A DNA stretch of 64,000 bases from Synergistaceae bacterium DZ-S4 (GTDB lineage Bacteria > Synergistota > Synergistia > Synergistales > Synergistaceae): positions 124,001 through 188,000 of the forward strand of contig JAPCWD010000003.1 in NCBI GenBank assembly GCA_025943965.1. Reading direction: 5' to 3'. Shown here piece after piece: positions 41,567 to 51,089 of this stretch. The translations under genes were made by a program, and so were the position numbers. Every line of letters begins with the position of its first letter. Position 1 is the first letter of the stretch. A model generated the notes under the pieces. It was not told the DNA's origin. It did no database searches and worked only from the letters and a program-made list of their open reading frames with translations.

Positions 41567-42139
41567 TTACATACTGTCGGCAATGATAAGTTTAACGGCA
41601 TCCTCAGGGCCGCTGCTGTACAAATCTCCTCCATGAGGGTCAGCCAGAACTACCAGAGGCATATCCCTTATCTCAAGCCTCCGGACAGATTCGGGACCAA
41701 GATCCTCATATGCGACCATTTCAACTGACACGACAGATCGGGCAAGGAGTACAGCTGTTCCGCCTGTCGCTCCGAAATAGACGGCCCGGTTTTTCCTTAT
41801 AGCTTCGAGGACTTCCTGGTTCCTCTTCCCTTTCCCTATCATGCCTCTCAGTCCCCTTTCGAGAAGAAAGGGAGTATAAGGATCCATCCGGCCGCTTGTG
41901 GTAGGACCGATAGGTCCTATGACTTCTCCCGGGGGTGTAGGAGCCGGTCCGGCGTAAAAAATTATCTCGCCTCTGATGGGGAAAGGTTCTTTTTCTCCCG
42001 ATGCGATGCTCTCGACGAGCCTTTTGTGGGCTGCGTCCCGTGCGATAAGGATGCTTCCTGAAAGGTATACGATATCTCCCGCCCTCAGTCCCATTACGTC
42101 ATCTTCGGTCAGGGGTGTTTTCATGTATTTAGCATCCAT
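41567..42139 (-). CDS. Fumarate hydratase (class I) beta subunit
   Basis: This 190-residue C-terminal-type subunit of the Fe-S dependent fumarase/tartrate dehydratase family starts MKTPLTEDDVMGLRAGDIVYLSG. It has RDAAHKRL, FYAGPAPTPPGEVIGPIGPTTSGRMDPYTP and GATGGTAVLLA. It pairs with the alpha subunit upstream, overlapping its stop by 11 nt. The TSGRMD and GKGKR blocks bind substrate in relatives. Fumarase is more likely than tartrate dehydratase in this metabolism, though the two cannot be separated with certainty. Confidence 0.9.
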   Translation of the reverse strand: MDAKYMKTPLTEDDVMGLRAGDIVYLSGSILIARDAAHKRLVESIASGEKEPFPIRGEIIFYAGPAPTPPGEVIGPIGPTTSGRMDPYTPFLLERGLRGMIGKGKRNQEVLEAIRKNRAVYFGATGGTAVLLARSVVSVEMVAYEDLGPESVRRLEIRDMPLVVLADPHGGDLYSSGPEDAVKLIIADSM

Positions 42140-43007
42140 TTATGAGCCTCCCCTCTATCTTTCCCTCCGCATGCCGGAGTGCATGGCAGCATATATTTAC
42201 CGCTACTGGCATCCCAGCTATATGTGCAGGCAGTGTCTCAATATGTGCATCAAGGGCTGTTGTCATTCCGCCGTATCCGCCTGGACCTATGCCAAGTTCA
42301 TTGACCCTCTTAAGGATCTCTTTTTCCATCTCAGCGTACTCAGGGATTTGGTGCCTGACACCTTCCGGTTTGAGCAGTGCGCGCTTCGATGCGAGTGCAA
42401 CAGTTTCGAAATTGCCGCCGATGCCGATCCCAAGGACTATCGGGGGACACGGGTTGGGACCAGCGGTTTTTACAGCCTCTACCACTGACCTTATGACTCC
42501 TTCGGCGCCGTCCGCAGGCTTCAGCATATATATCCTACTCATGTTTTCGCTTCCCATACCCTTAGGACTGACTGTTATTTTAATATCCTTGCCGGATGTT
42601 ATTTTCCAGTGGATGACGGCAGGTGTGTTGTCTCCGCTGTTTTCCCTTCTGAAGACAGGATCTTTGACCACGGACTTGCGAAGATATCCATCCCTGTATG
42701 CCCTGCGGATACCCTCATTTACCGCTTCCTCTATGTTTCCGTCCCTGACGCTGACGCTTTGGCCAATTTCAATAAAAACTACAGCCAGTCCGCAATCCTG
42801 ACATATCGGCATATTTTTTTCTGCCGCCAGCTCCGCGTTTTCAAGGATATCCGTGAATGCCTGCCTTGCTATGGGCATCCTTTCCTTATTCAGGGCATCA
42901 CGGATCAGCTTTTTTAGCCCGTCAGGAAGAAACATGTTTGCCTTGAGTGCCAGATCACTCACCAGATCAGTGACCTCACAAGCCTGCACCTCATATCTTT
43001 CGTTCAT
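42129..43007 (-). CDS. Fumarate hydratase (class I) alpha subunit
   Basis: This 292-residue subunit carries the [4Fe-4S] cluster. Cluster Cys are in NMPICQDCGLAVVF, in PNPCPPIVLGIGIGGNF and in NICCHALRH. It also has NSGDNTPAVIHWKI and KGMGSENMSRIYMLKPADG. It hydrates fumarate to malate reversibly. The enzyme is oxygen-sensitive, fitting an anaerobe. GGGGAG precedes the ATG. Confidence 0.92.
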   Translation of the reverse strand: MNERYEVQACEVTDLVSDLALKANMFLPDGLKKLIRDALNKERMPIARQAFTDILENAELAAEKNMPICQDCGLAVVFIEIGQSVSVRDGNIEEAVNEGIRRAYRDGYLRKSVVKDPVFRRENSGDNTPAVIHWKITSGKDIKITVSPKGMGSENMSRIYMLKPADGAEGVIRSVVEAVKTAGPNPCPPIVLGIGIGGNFETVALASKRALLKPEGVRHQIPEYAEMEKEILKRVNELGIGPGGYGGMTTALDAHIETLPAHIAGMPVAVNICCHALRHAEGKIEGRLINGC

Positions 43008-43136
43008 ATAACTCCCCCTTTTGCAGCATCAGCACAAGACATCCCTTTACCCCGCAGAGCCAGCCTCATAAATGAGGTCATGGAATTGCGAAGTGAGTAG
43101 AAAGGCATCGGTGCTTTCAGTATTTATGAAATCCGG

Positions 43137-44369
43137 TTATATTATACGGCGTTTTTTCAATTCTAAATAAAGGTGTATCACAGCGGCAAGATTCAGGATA
43201 ACTATCACAGCAAGGCTTGTCCTGTAGCCTTCCGGGGAAAATTGTCCATCGGCCACAGGATAAAAATCAAGAACGACCCCGATGAACCACTGGAATATGA
43301 AGGAAAAGAGAAAGATTGTAAAATTAAGAAGAGAAAGCACTCTGCCAACCTCATTGGCCTTGTAGAGTTTTCTCATTAAGGGGAAGGAGATCATCGTCAT
43401 CGTTGAGAGGAACATCACGATCCCCCACAGAGCAGCAGATCCCCTTCCGTTTTCTACTGCGATGAAACCGAGTACCATAGTAAGGAGAGCTCCTGAATAG
43501 AGATACATTCTTTCCCATGAAAGGAATCCTCTCTTTTTAAAAAGATCCGCCAGTATTCCGTTAAGGAAGTATCCTGCAGCAGCACCAGTAAAGGCGTACA
43601 TCATATATGTACCCGCTTCAGCCTCTCCCATCCCTGCAACGTCCCTCATCCAGGGCCCGACCCAAAGATACAAATATGCGAACATTACGCTCTGTGCTGC
43701 TGTCACCACAGGGGCTACGAACCAGAATCTGGGATCTGCAAAAAACGCGACCATCTGTCTTAGCTGTTCTGTAAATGTAGTTTTCTCACCTGATGCCTTA
43801 TTTCCGTCCCTAGGGGTGACGAACCATATCGAAACAGCGGTAAGAAGTGTAAAAAGAGCAAGAAATGCAAATACGGTGCGCCACGGAAGTACACTGATCG
43901 CAAACCCGATGGGTTTAGTCGCCACCATACCTCCTATACCGCCTGTCAGGCATTCCAGGCTGTAGACAAGGGGAAGGCGTTCAGATGGCAGCCATTCTGA
44001 ATATGCTTTAAAGGCAGCCATAAGGCAACCCGATAACCCTATGCCAGTAAGGGCCCTGGAAAGGATAAGTTGTCCGACGTTTTGGGAATATGCAAAGATC
44101 ACGGCTCCTCCGACCGCGAAAAGCATAAAGGGCGCAAGTGTTTTTCGTGCGCCGTAACGGTCAAGCCACACTCCAAGTGGAAACTGTGCAATGCCGAAAG
44201 AGATAAGGTATACGGATGTCATAAATCCAAGATCTGAGGGAGAGAGGGAAAATGTATTCACCAATATTGGCGACATGATGGCATTGGCGCTGCCCAGCAG
44301 TACCGAGATAAAATACCCAAGCCCAAACGGGATAAAAAGTCTTAAGAAAAGCGGAGAGAGAAGAGACAT
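43137..44369 (-). CDS. MFS transporter
   Basis: This is a 410-residue, 12-helix major-facilitator carrier. TM1 is LFIPFGLGYFISVLLGSANAIMSPIL. The loop motif A is present as GVWLDRYGARKT between TM2 and TM3, and TM5 contains GGIGGMVATKPIG. The ATG at 44369 has AGGA 7 nt upstream; a TTG at 44402 would add 11 residues. A minus-strand TATAAT at 44421-44426 may be its -10. Substrate unknown; it stands alone between fumarase and the repeat elements. Confidence 0.85.
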   Translation of the reverse strand: MSLLSPLFLRLFIPFGLGYFISVLLGSANAIMSPILVNTFSLSPSDLGFMTSVYLISFGIAQFPLGVWLDRYGARKTLAPFMLFAVGGAVIFAYSQNVGQLILSRALTGIGLSGCLMAAFKAYSEWLPSERLPLVYSLECLTGGIGGMVATKPIGFAISVLPWRTVFAFLALFTLLTAVSIWFVTPRDGNKASGEKTTFTEQLRQMVAFFADPRFWFVAPVVTAAQSVMFAYLYLWVGPWMRDVAGMGEAEAGTYMMYAFTGAAAGYFLNGILADLFKKRGFLSWERMYLYSGALLTMVLGFIAVENGRGSAALWGIVMFLSTMTMISFPLMRKLYKANEVGRVLSLLNFTIFLFSFIFQWFIGVVLDFYPVADGQFSPEGYRTSLAVIVILNLAAVIHLYLELKKRRII

Positions 44370-44531
44370 TTCCTTATCCTGCAAAATCAACACTCCAGAC
44401 AAAGTTCTGAAATCCTTAACATTATAACCAAAGATATCAGTATTTATCGAGTAAAGTTATGAATTTCATATATAAAATATCAAAATTATTTGATTATCGG
44501 TCACGGACGATATTCAGGCAGGTATCCTGAC

Positions 44532-44631
44532 AGCAAGTATCCAATTACGCTGCTCGCAGAGAGAGTTCCCCGTGAGCGGAAAGCAGTTATGGGAACCCAA
44601 AAATGTTGTGAAGTCAGCGTTGCTTATTGCC
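44532..44631. repeat. Palindromic repeat element, diverged copy D
   Basis: The right end 44601-44631 matches copy C (44727-44757) at 30 of 31 positions, around GTTGTGAAGTCAGCG. The left half has changed in sequence but still pairs: AGCAA with TTGCT, ACGCTG (44547-44552) with CAGCGT (44615-44620), and GTTCCC with GGGAAC (44565-44570, 44591-44596). Confidence 0.65.
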
Positions 44632-44639
44632 ATAAAATC

Positions 44640-44766
44640 CTGAGCGCCGGCAAGAGGCGGCGATAACGATGCAGCATGAAGAAAGAGACCGCTTGGCGTA
44701 TTAAAATACGCTGAGCGGTCTCTTTCAAATGTTGTGAAGTCAGCGCTGCTTATTGCCGGCGCTCAG
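44640..44766. repeat. Palindromic repeat element, copy C
   Basis: The outer arms CTGAGCGCCGGCAA and TTGCCGGCGCTCAG are perfect 14-bp complements. The core motifs are GATAAC-GAT-GCAGCAT (44662 onward) and ATGTTGT-GAA-GTCAGC (to 44744). The variable stem is a perfect 12 bp, AAAGAGACCGCT/AGCGGTCTCTTT. The central hairpin is GCGTAT-TAAA-ATACGC. It ends 1 nt before the mmdB stop codon. Same family as A and B. Confidence 0.78.
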
Positions 44767-44767
44767 T

Positions 44768-45892
44768 TTACTTCGTAAGAAGGGTAAGCATAGCTCCTGC
44801 CGCAACTGCGGTACCAATGACTCCGGCAACGTTGGGGCCCATTGCATGCATCAGGACATAGCTTCCCGGGAATTCCTTGGATACGACCTTCTGGCATACA
44901 CGTGCGGCCATCGGAACAGCAGAAACTCCCGCAGCACCTATTACCGGATTTATCTTTCCGCCGGAGACCACTTTCATGAGCTGGCCAAAGAGCACTCCAC
45001 CGGCTGTACTGAAGATGAACGCAATAAGTCCCAATGCAATTATCTTAAGAGTAGCAACAGTAAGGAATGATTCAGCGCTCATTGTGGCTCCGACAGATAT
45101 GCCGAGGAATATCGTAGTCGCATTGAGCACCTCGTTCTGGGCAGCAAGAGAGAGACGCTCGGTGCATCCGCATTCACGGAGCAGGTTGCCGAACATGAGC
45201 ATCCCGACAAGGGGGACCGAAGCGGGAAGTACAAGTCCGCAGGAGATGGTCGAAACTATCGGGAAAAGGATGCGCTCTGTCTTTGTAACGGGACGGAGCT
45301 GTTCCATCTTAATGCCGCGATCCTTTTTCGTCGTCAGAAGCTTGATGACGGGAGGCTGGATAAGAGGCACCAGCGACATATAGCTGTATGCTGCCACAGC
45401 GACTGCTGGAAGTATGTGTTTTGCCAGCTTAGCACAGAGGTATATTGCCGTCGGGCCGTCAGCCCCGCCGATTATCCCTATGCCTGCGGCTTCCTGGATA
45501 GTAAAGCCCATGAACATGGCTCCGATGACTGCAAAGAAAACTCCGATCTGCGCAGCAGCCCCGAGCAGGAACGTTATGGGGTTCGCAAGAAGCGGTCCAA
45601 AGTCGGTCAGAGCACCTATACCCATGAATATGATGACCGGGTAGAGTTCGTGGTCAATGCCGAACTTTACGAAATAGAGGAATCCGCCCGGATCTACGAT
45701 GCCGGAAAGCGGCAGGTTTACAAGCAGACATCCGAAAGCGATCGGCATAAGCAGAAGGGGTTCAAAACCCTTCGCGATAGCTAGATAGAGCAGCACAAAC
45801 GACACTATAAGCATAACAAGTGTAGGCATATTAAGGGCGATAAACCCAGACTGCTCAATTACGCCTTTAAGCGCGGTCAAATAGAGATCCAT
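44768..45892 (-). CDS. mmdB: Na+-translocating methylmalonyl-CoA decarboxylase beta subunit
   Basis: This 374-residue membrane subunit of the OadB/GcdB/MmdB family decarboxylates carboxybiotin and exports Na+. Conserved blocks are FVKFGIDHELYPVIIFMGIGALTDFGPLLANP, GIIGGADGPTAIYLCAKLA with the essential Asp, GNLLRECG, EVLNATTIFLGISVGATMSAE, and GAAGVSAVPMAARVCQ. It is the last gene of the operon; repeat copy C starts 1 nt after its stop. Confidence 0.95.
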   Translation of the reverse strand: MDLYLTALKGVIEQSGFIALNMPTLVMLIVSFVLLYLAIAKGFEPLLLMPIAFGCLLVNLPLSGIVDPGGFLYFVKFGIDHELYPVIIFMGIGALTDFGPLLANPITFLLGAAAQIGVFFAVIGAMFMGFTIQEAAGIGIIGGADGPTAIYLCAKLAKHILPAVAVAAYSYMSLVPLIQPPVIKLLTTKKDRGIKMEQLRPVTKTERILFPIVSTISCGLVLPASVPLVGMLMFGNLLRECGCTERLSLAAQNEVLNATTIFLGISVGATMSAESFLTVATLKIIALGLIAFIFSTAGGVLFGQLMKVVSGGKINPVIGAAGVSAVPMAARVCQKVVSKEFPGSYVLMHAMGPNVAGVIGTAVAAGAMLTLLTK

Positions 45893-45928
45893 TTAATTTC
45901 CCTCCCTGGAAAGTCCTGCCAAAGCAGA

Positions 45929-46333
45929 CTAACCGATAACCAGGAGAGTATCGCCAGTATTGACAGAATCTCCTTCCTTACAGCCAAGCTGAGTGACTGT
46001 TCCTGCCGAGGGAGCATAAATTTCATTCTCCATCTTCATCGCTTCAAGGATAAGGACAAGCTGTCCTGCTGTTACGGGAGCGCCCTGGGAGACAAGGATC
46101 TTAAGCACCTTTCCGGGCATCGGTGCTTCGATCGCGCCGGCTCCGCCTGCTATCGGTGCGGGTGCTGCCGCGGGTGCAGGTACCGCAACCGGTGCGGGAG
46201 CTGCCACAGGCGCGGGTGCTGCCACGGGCGCTGCTGCGGGTACCTGAGCTGCTGCCGGTGCTCCTGCGCCCATTTCTTCTACATCTACGTCGTATGCCTT
46301 ACCATTTACTGTAACCCTGTATTTGCGTGCCAT
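45929..46333 (-). CDS. mmdC: Biotin carboxyl carrier subunit of methylmalonyl-CoA decarboxylase
   Basis: It has 134 residues: a short N-terminal domain (ARKYRVTVNGKAYDVDVEE), a flexible Ala/Pro/Val linker (about 25-65), and a biotinyl domain with EAMKMEN, where Lys100 carries biotin. It moves the carboxyl group from subunit A to subunit B. The linker DNA is a repetitive GCN/CCN tract. It lies between mmdD and mmdB. Confidence 0.95.
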   Translation of the reverse strand: MARKYRVTVNGKAYDVDVEEMGAGAPAAAQVPAAAPVAAPAPVAAPAPVAVPAPAAAPAPIAGGAGAIEAPMPGKVLKILVSQGAPVTAGQLVLILEAMKMENEIYAPSAGTVTQLGCKEGDSVNTGDTLLVIG

Positions 46334-46373
46334 CAGAGAAAAACCTCCTCAATAATTTTGTAAAAGTTATTTG

Positions 46374-46769
46374 TTAATCCTGAAAACCTTCTGTGTTCTG
46401 GATCCTGCCTACAAATTTCCAACCGGACCCGGCCGGAGCTTTTGCAGGAGCAAAAGAAACGACCCTCGCCGCGCTTCCGCACATAGCTGAAATAGCCGCA
46501 GATATGACTGCCAGCAGGACTCCGTCATCTTCTGCCGAAGGAGCGGCTACTGCCTGTACTGCAGCAGGAGGGGTCGGTGCCGACTGTGCTGCGGGGGCTG
46601 ATGCAGTATCTTTTTTGCTTCTGTCTATAGCGTTGCATACATGCTTCATTCCCATCATTACCAGCATAAGGCCTATAATGACAATAAACACTATGCTGAA
46701 GGCAATAAAGGACATTACGAGACCGCCGCCTACACCTGTGAAATGGGAAGCAATTGAACTTTCAGTCAT
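46374..46769 (-). CDS. mmdD: Decarboxylase membrane subunit, OadG/MmdD-like
   Basis: The 131 residues have one membrane helix near the N-terminus (GGGLVMSFIAFSIVFIVIIGLMLVM), a Pro/Ala-rich linker and a small C-terminal segment (VLLAVISAAISAMCGSAARVVSF). This is the layout of the gamma/delta chain that holds the decarboxylase complex together. It lies 13 nt after mmdA. Confidence 0.88.
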   Translation of the reverse strand: MTESSIASHFTGVGGGLVMSFIAFSIVFIVIIGLMLVMMGMKHVCNAIDRSKKDTASAPAAQSAPTPPAAVQAVAAPSAEDDGVLLAVISAAISAMCGSAARVVSFAPAKAPAGSGWKFVGRIQNTEGFQD

Positions 46770-46782
46770 TCAATACGCCCCC

Positions 46783-48342
46783 TTAGTTGGGCAGGATGCC
46801 ATGTTTGCGCTTCGGACGAAGCTCGCACTTGGATTCTGTCATAACAAGAGCCTGGTAGAGAGCGGGGCGTGTTTCCTCGGGGAGGATCACCCTGTCTACA
46901 AAACCGCGGGCTGCCGCACAGTAGGGGTTCGCAAATGCCTCTTTGTATTCCTCTATTTTCTGAGCTCTCATCGCTTCTTTATCTTCTGCCGCATCAATGT
47001 CCTTGCGGAAAATGATGTTCGCGGCGCCTTCTGCTCCCATGACCGCTATCTGAGCCTGTGGCCATGCCAGAACAACGTCTGCTCCGAGGTCTTTGCTGCA
47101 CATGCCGAGGTATGATCCGCCGTAAGCCTTGCGGAGGACTATCGTGATCTTAGGGGCAGTGGCTTCGCTGTAAGCGTAAAGGAGTTTCGCTCCGTGACGG
47201 ATTATGCCGCCCATTTCCTGGTTGAGTCCGGGCAGGTATCCTGGAACGTCCTCGAAGGTTACGATAGGAATGTTGAATGCATCGCAGATGCGGATATGGC
47301 GGCTTGCCTTGTCGGAAGCATCGATATCAAGGCATCCTGCCATAAACTTCGCCTGGTTTGCAATGATACCTATAGATCTTCCGCCGACCCTTGCAAAGCC
47401 TGTAACGATATTGCGCGCGTACATTTCCTGGACTTCACAGAAATCTCCGTTGTCAACGACCTTTCTGATGACGTCGCGGACATCGTATCCCTTGTTGGGA
47501 TTGGTCGGGACCATCTCGCGGAGTGAGGGATCCATGCGTGCGGGATCATCGCCTGTTTCGATGAAGGGAGGTTCTTCCATGTTGTTGCTGGGCAGATAGC
47601 TGAGAACTTTCCTGGCCTGTGCGTAGCATTCAGCCTCGTCTTTGGCGAAGAAGTGAGCACACCCTGATGTGGCGTTGTGAGCCCTTGCTCCGCCGATCTG
47701 CTCCGATGTTACGTCCTCGCCGGTTACCGCCTTGATGACCTGGGGACCGGTTATGTGCATGATACCGATCTTGTCGACCATAAATACAAAGTCAGTGAGC
47801 GCCGGGCTGTAAACAGCTCCGCCTGCGCAGGGACCGGCAATTATGGAGAACTGGGGGATAACACCGCTTGCCTTTACGTTCTTGAAGAAAATGTTTCCGT
47901 ATCCGGAGAGAGCATCTACCGCTTCCTGGATACGGGCTCCGCCTGAATCGTTGATGCCGATGCAGGGTGCTCCGTTGGTGAGGGCAAGATCGAGTACTTT
48001 ACAGATCTTCTTTGCATGCATTTCACCAAGTGAACCGCCCATTACTGTGAAGTCCTGGCTGAATACATATACAATACGCCCGTCAATAGTACCGTACCCG
48101 GTAACTACACCGTCGCCGAGAAAGACTGTGTCCTGGAGCCCGAAGTTAACACAGCGGTGCTCTACAAACTCATCGATCTCAACAAAGCTTCCGGGGTCGA
48201 GAATTGCGTCGATCCGCTCACGTGCGGTCATCTTGCCCTTCTCGTGCTGTTTGGCAATGGCTTTTGCTCCACCGCCCTGTACGGCCTTTTCCCGCTTTTC
48301 AACGAGACTCGCGCACAGTTCGTCAATCGTCTTGTCCGCCAT
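46783..48342 (-). CDS. mmdA: Methylmalonyl-CoA decarboxylase/propionyl-CoA carboxylase carboxyltransferase subunit
   Basis: It transfers the carboxyl group of methylmalonyl-CoA to biotin. The 519 residues show two crotonase-like halves: GGGAKAIAKQHEKGKMTARERI, FSQDFTVMGGSLGEMHAKKI, GINDSGGARIQEAV and GPCAGGAVYSPAL in the first, and ANQAKFMAGCLDIDASDKASRHIRICDAFNIPIVTFEDVPGYLPG and RKAYGGSYLGM in the second. ATG 48342 has AGGAGG 9 nt upstream. Together with MmdBCD this forms the Na+ pump; in the reverse sense the same subunit serves propionyl-CoA carboxylase. Confidence 0.95.
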   Translation of the reverse strand: MADKTIDELCASLVEKREKAVQGGGAKAIAKQHEKGKMTARERIDAILDPGSFVEIDEFVEHRCVNFGLQDTVFLGDGVVTGYGTIDGRIVYVFSQDFTVMGGSLGEMHAKKICKVLDLALTNGAPCIGINDSGGARIQEAVDALSGYGNIFFKNVKASGVIPQFSIIAGPCAGGAVYSPALTDFVFMVDKIGIMHITGPQVIKAVTGEDVTSEQIGGARAHNATSGCAHFFAKDEAECYAQARKVLSYLPSNNMEEPPFIETGDDPARMDPSLREMVPTNPNKGYDVRDVIRKVVDNGDFCEVQEMYARNIVTGFARVGGRSIGIIANQAKFMAGCLDIDASDKASRHIRICDAFNIPIVTFEDVPGYLPGLNQEMGGIIRHGAKLLYAYSEATAPKITIVLRKAYGGSYLGMCSKDLGADVVLAWPQAQIAVMGAEGAANIIFRKDIDAAEDKEAMRAQKIEEYKEAFANPYCAAARGFVDRVILPEETRPALYQALVMTESKCELRPKRKHGILPN

Positions 48343-48395
48343 TACTACTAACCTCCTTGATGTTCTGAAACTTTCGGTACTTTTTAGCAAAGACT

Positions 48396-48419
48396 CCCGT
48401 GCTGCAGATACAGCACGGG
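48396..48419 (-). other. Stem-loop between mce and mmdA
   Basis: A perfect 9-bp stem CCCGTGCTG/CAGCACGGG with a 6-nt loop lies in the 96-nt space between the mutase-epimerase part and the decarboxylase part of the operon. No clear T-run follows, so processing or partial termination is possible. Confidence 0.55.
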
Positions 48420-48438
48420 GGTCCTTCTTAACTCAATA

Positions 48439-48840
48439 TTAGCGTTCGCTCAGTTCGAGCAGGATGCCTCCGGTCGCCTTAGGATGGATAAAGGCGATCT
48501 TTGCACCGCCCGCGCCGAGGCGGGGCTTCTCATCGATAAGGCGAATACCTTTTTCCTTGAGCTCCGCAAGTGTTGCCTCGAGGTCATCGACCCTGATAGC
48601 CATATGGTGGATGCCTTCGCCCTTTGCTTCGATAAACTTCGCTACGGGACTTTCGGGGCTTGTGGCTTCAAGAAGTTCAACTTCAGTGTCCTTAAGGGGC
48701 AGGAATGCTGTTTTCACCTTCTGCTCAACAACTTCTTCCACTCCGTGACATTTGATGCCAAGTGTGGCTTCCCAAAGCTTGAGGGACTCATCAATGCTTT
48801 TGACCGCTATTCCTATGTGGTCGATAACTGTCGGTTTCAT
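48439..48840 (-). CDS. mce: Methylmalonyl-CoA epimerase
   Basis: It interconverts the R and S forms of methylmalonyl-CoA. The 133 residues of the VOC fold start [18 protein letters not shown], with [18 protein letters not shown] and the C-terminal [16 protein letters not shown]. Metal ligands His and Glu are in these blocks. It is 3 nt after mcmB. Confidence 0.95.
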   Translation of the reverse strand: MKPTVIDHIGIAVKSIDESLKLWEATLGIKCHGVEEVVEQKVKTAFLPLKDTEVELLEATSPESPVAKFIEAKGEGIHHMAIRVDDLEATLAELKEKGIRLIDEKPRLGAGGAKIAFIHPKATGGILLELSER

Positions 48841-48843
48841 TTT

Positions 48844-49257
48844 CTACGCCTCTTTCGCTCTCTTCTCGGCGACTGCCTTTTCAAGCCAGGCGATCGTCTC
48901 TGTCGTTGGCGTGCCGGGTCCGAAGATCGCTCCGGCTCCGAATCCCAAAAGCGTGGGATAGTCTGTTTCGGGGATGACTCCGCCGCCAAAGACTATTATG
49001 TCGCTTGCGTTCTTTTCCTTGAGCAGGTCGATGATCGCCTTAAAGCAGTACTCATGGGCTCCTGAAAGTATGCTTATCCCTATTGCATCGGCATCTTCCT
49101 GGATCGCTGTGGCGACGATCTGCTCGGGTGTCTGACGAAGTCCTGTATATATTACTTCCATGCCTGCGTCCCTGAAGGCTCTGGCGACGACTTTTGCTCC
49201 GCGGTCATGGCCATCGAGTCCTGGTTTCGCAACAACTACGCGAATTTTACGGTCCAT
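48844..49257 (-). CDS. mcmB: Methylmalonyl-CoA mutase small subunit (B12-binding domain)
   Basis: This 137-residue cobalamin-binding subunit has the base-off motif DxHxxG as D15-G-H17-DR-G20. SILSGAHEYC and FGGGVIPETDYPTLL complete the B12 fold. The mutase is thus split into two genes, as in archaea and many anaerobes. Epimerase and decarboxylase genes follow. No meaB chaperone gene is beside it. Confidence 0.95.
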   Translation of the reverse strand: MDRKIRVVVAKPGLDGHDRGAKVVARAFRDAGMEVIYTGLRQTPEQIVATAIQEDADAIGISILSGAHEYCFKAIIDLLKEKNASDIIVFGGGVIPETDYPTLLGFGAGAIFGPGTPTTETIAWLEKAVAEKRAKEA

Positions 49258-49290
49258 CTTTTTTTCCTCCTTATCAGCTCTTCAGAAAAC

Positions 49291-50970
49291 CTAAAGAACC
49301 ACGTTTTCCTTGTACTCGCCAAATACTTCGCGAAGAACACCGCAGATCTCGCCTTCTGTTGCATAATGGCGTACTGCATCAAGAATGAGGGGCATGAGGT
49401 TCTCTTCGCCCTGGGCGCCCTTGCGTACGGCTTCGAGGCAATCCCTGACTTTGACATTGTCCCGGTTTTCTTTCATTGCGCGAAGTTTCTTTATCTGGTT
49501 TACTCCAACGCTTGCGTCGACTTTAAGGAGTTTGCGCTCAGACATGTCTTCTTCTATCTGGAACTTGTTGACTCCGACGATGATGCGGTCTCCGGACTCG
49601 ATAGACTTCTGGTACTGGTAGGCGGCATCCTGGATATTCTTCTGTGGATAGCCTTTTTCGATCGCGGTCATCATTCCGCCCATTTCGTCTATCTTGTTGA
49701 TGTACTCCCAGGCTCCGTCTTCGATCTGCTTTGTGAGAGATTCGACAGCGTAGCTTCCTGCGAGAGGATCGACCGTGTTGGTTATTCCTGACTCGTATGC
49801 AACTATCTGCTGAGTACGGAGAGCGATGCGGACCGATTTGTCCGTCGGAAGGGCAAGAGCTTCGTCAAGGCTGTTGGTGTGGAGCGACTGGGTCCCTCCG
49901 CAAACCGCCGCCATCGTCTGGATACTGACGCGAACGATGTTGTTCTCAGCCTGCTGTGCCGTAAGTGTGCATCCCGCTGTTTGCGTATGGAAGCGGAGCA
50001 TCTGGGCGCTCTTGTCAGTTACTCCGAAGCGTTCCTTCATGATCTTTGCCCATATCTTGCGTGCCGCGCGGAACTTGGCGACCTCTTCGAGGAAATCGTT
50101 ATGCGAGTTGAAGAAGAAGGAGAGGCGTTTGCCGAACACGTTCGGATCCTGTCCCGATTTGATGGCTGCTTCAATGTATGCTATACCGTCTGCAAGGGTA
50201 AATGCGACTTCCTGTACCGCTGTTGATCCTGCTTCCCTGATGTGGTAGCCGGAAATCGAGATGGTGTTCCACTTGGGGATGTTGTTGCTGCAGAACTCAA
50301 AAATATCGGTGATCAGGCGCATCGAAGGCTTGGGAGGGAATATGTATGTTCCCCTGGCGATGTATTCCTTGAGGATGTCGTTCTGGATGGTGCCTGAAAG
50401 CTCGCACATCGGCACACCCTGCTTTTCAGCGACTGCGATGTACATAGCAAGCAGTACCGACGCAGGTGCATTGATCGTCATTGATGTTGAGACCTTGTCA
50501 AGCGGGATCTGGTCAAAGAGTATCTCTGCATCTGCAAGGCTGTCTATCGCAACTCCGACTTTGCCGCATTCTCCGACCGCCATGGGGTCGTCTGAGTCGT
50601 AACCGATCTGGGTGGGAAGGTCAAAGGCTACTGAAAGGCCTGTCGTCCCCTGGCCCAGAAGATAGCGGTAACGTCTGTTGGAATCTTCTGCTGTTGCAAA
50701 GCCGGCATACTGGCGCATCGTCCAAAAACGGCCGCGGTACATTGTTGGCTGAACTCCCCTTGTATAAGGATACTGTCCTGGAAAGCCAAGATCTTTTGAA
50801 TAATCAAGGCCTTCAAGATCCTGAGGGGTATATGTCCTTTTGAGGGGGATACCTCCTCCTGTCGTGAAGTTGTCCTTCCTTTCAGGGTTTTTCGCCAATG
50901 TCTTAGCTACTGATCCTTCGTAGCACTTGCTTCCTTCTTCCACTTCCTGGAGCTGTTTTGGGTCAAACAC
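49291..50970 (-). CDS. mcmA: Methylmalonyl-CoA mutase large (catalytic) subunit
   Basis: It isomerises succinyl-CoA and methylmalonyl-CoA with adenosylcobalamin. The 559-residue TIM barrel has [68 protein letters not shown] and [13 protein letters not shown] [15 protein letters not shown]. The start is GTG 50970, 8 nt after GGAGG. It is the first gene of the mcm-mmd operon. Confidence 0.96.
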   Translation of the reverse strand: MFDPKQLQEVEEGSKCYEGSVAKTLAKNPERKDNFTTGGGIPLKRTYTPQDLEGLDYSKDLGFPGQYPYTRGVQPTMYRGRFWTMRQYAGFATAEDSNRRYRYLLGQGTTGLSVAFDLPTQIGYDSDDPMAVGECGKVGVAIDSLADAEILFDQIPLDKVSTSMTINAPASVLLAMYIAVAEKQGVPMCELSGTIQNDILKEYIARGTYIFPPKPSMRLITDIFEFCSNNIPKWNTISISGYHIREAGSTAVQEVAFTLADGIAYIEAAIKSGQDPNVFGKRLSFFFNSHNDFLEEVAKFRAARKIWAKIMKERFGVTDKSAQMLRFHTQTAGCTLTAQQAENNIVRVSIQTMAAVCGGTQSLHTNSLDEALALPTDKSVRIALRTQQIVAYESGITNTVDPLAGSYAVESLTKQIEDGAWEYINKIDEMGGMMTAIEKGYPQKNIQDAAYQYQKSIESGDRIIVGVNKFQIEEDMSERKLLKVDASVGVNQIKKLRAMKENRDNVKVRDCLEAVRKGAQGEENLMPLILDAVRHYATEGEICGVLREVFGEYKENVVL

Positions 50971-51060
50971 TTACTCCGCCTCCTTATGAAACATTTCGTG
51001 ACCGTTTTGGGAACTGATCACCTGCACACATGATTGGGTCGTAAAAAATCACACCGTACT

Positions 51061-51089
51061 ATTATCAGCCAGGTTTGCGAAAATTGCAA
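51061..51089 (-). promoter_or_regulatory. Promoter of the mcm-mmd operon
   Basis: On the minus strand TTGCAA (51089 to 51084) is followed after 17 nt by GATAAT (51066 to 51061), about 90 nt before mcmA. The leader shows no B12 riboswitch. Confidence 0.6.

Noticed and set aside
46100..46270. Repetitive GCN/CCN tract taken as a tandem repeat element
   Set aside because: It encodes the Ala/Pro linker of the biotin carrier protein, a normal feature of this family.
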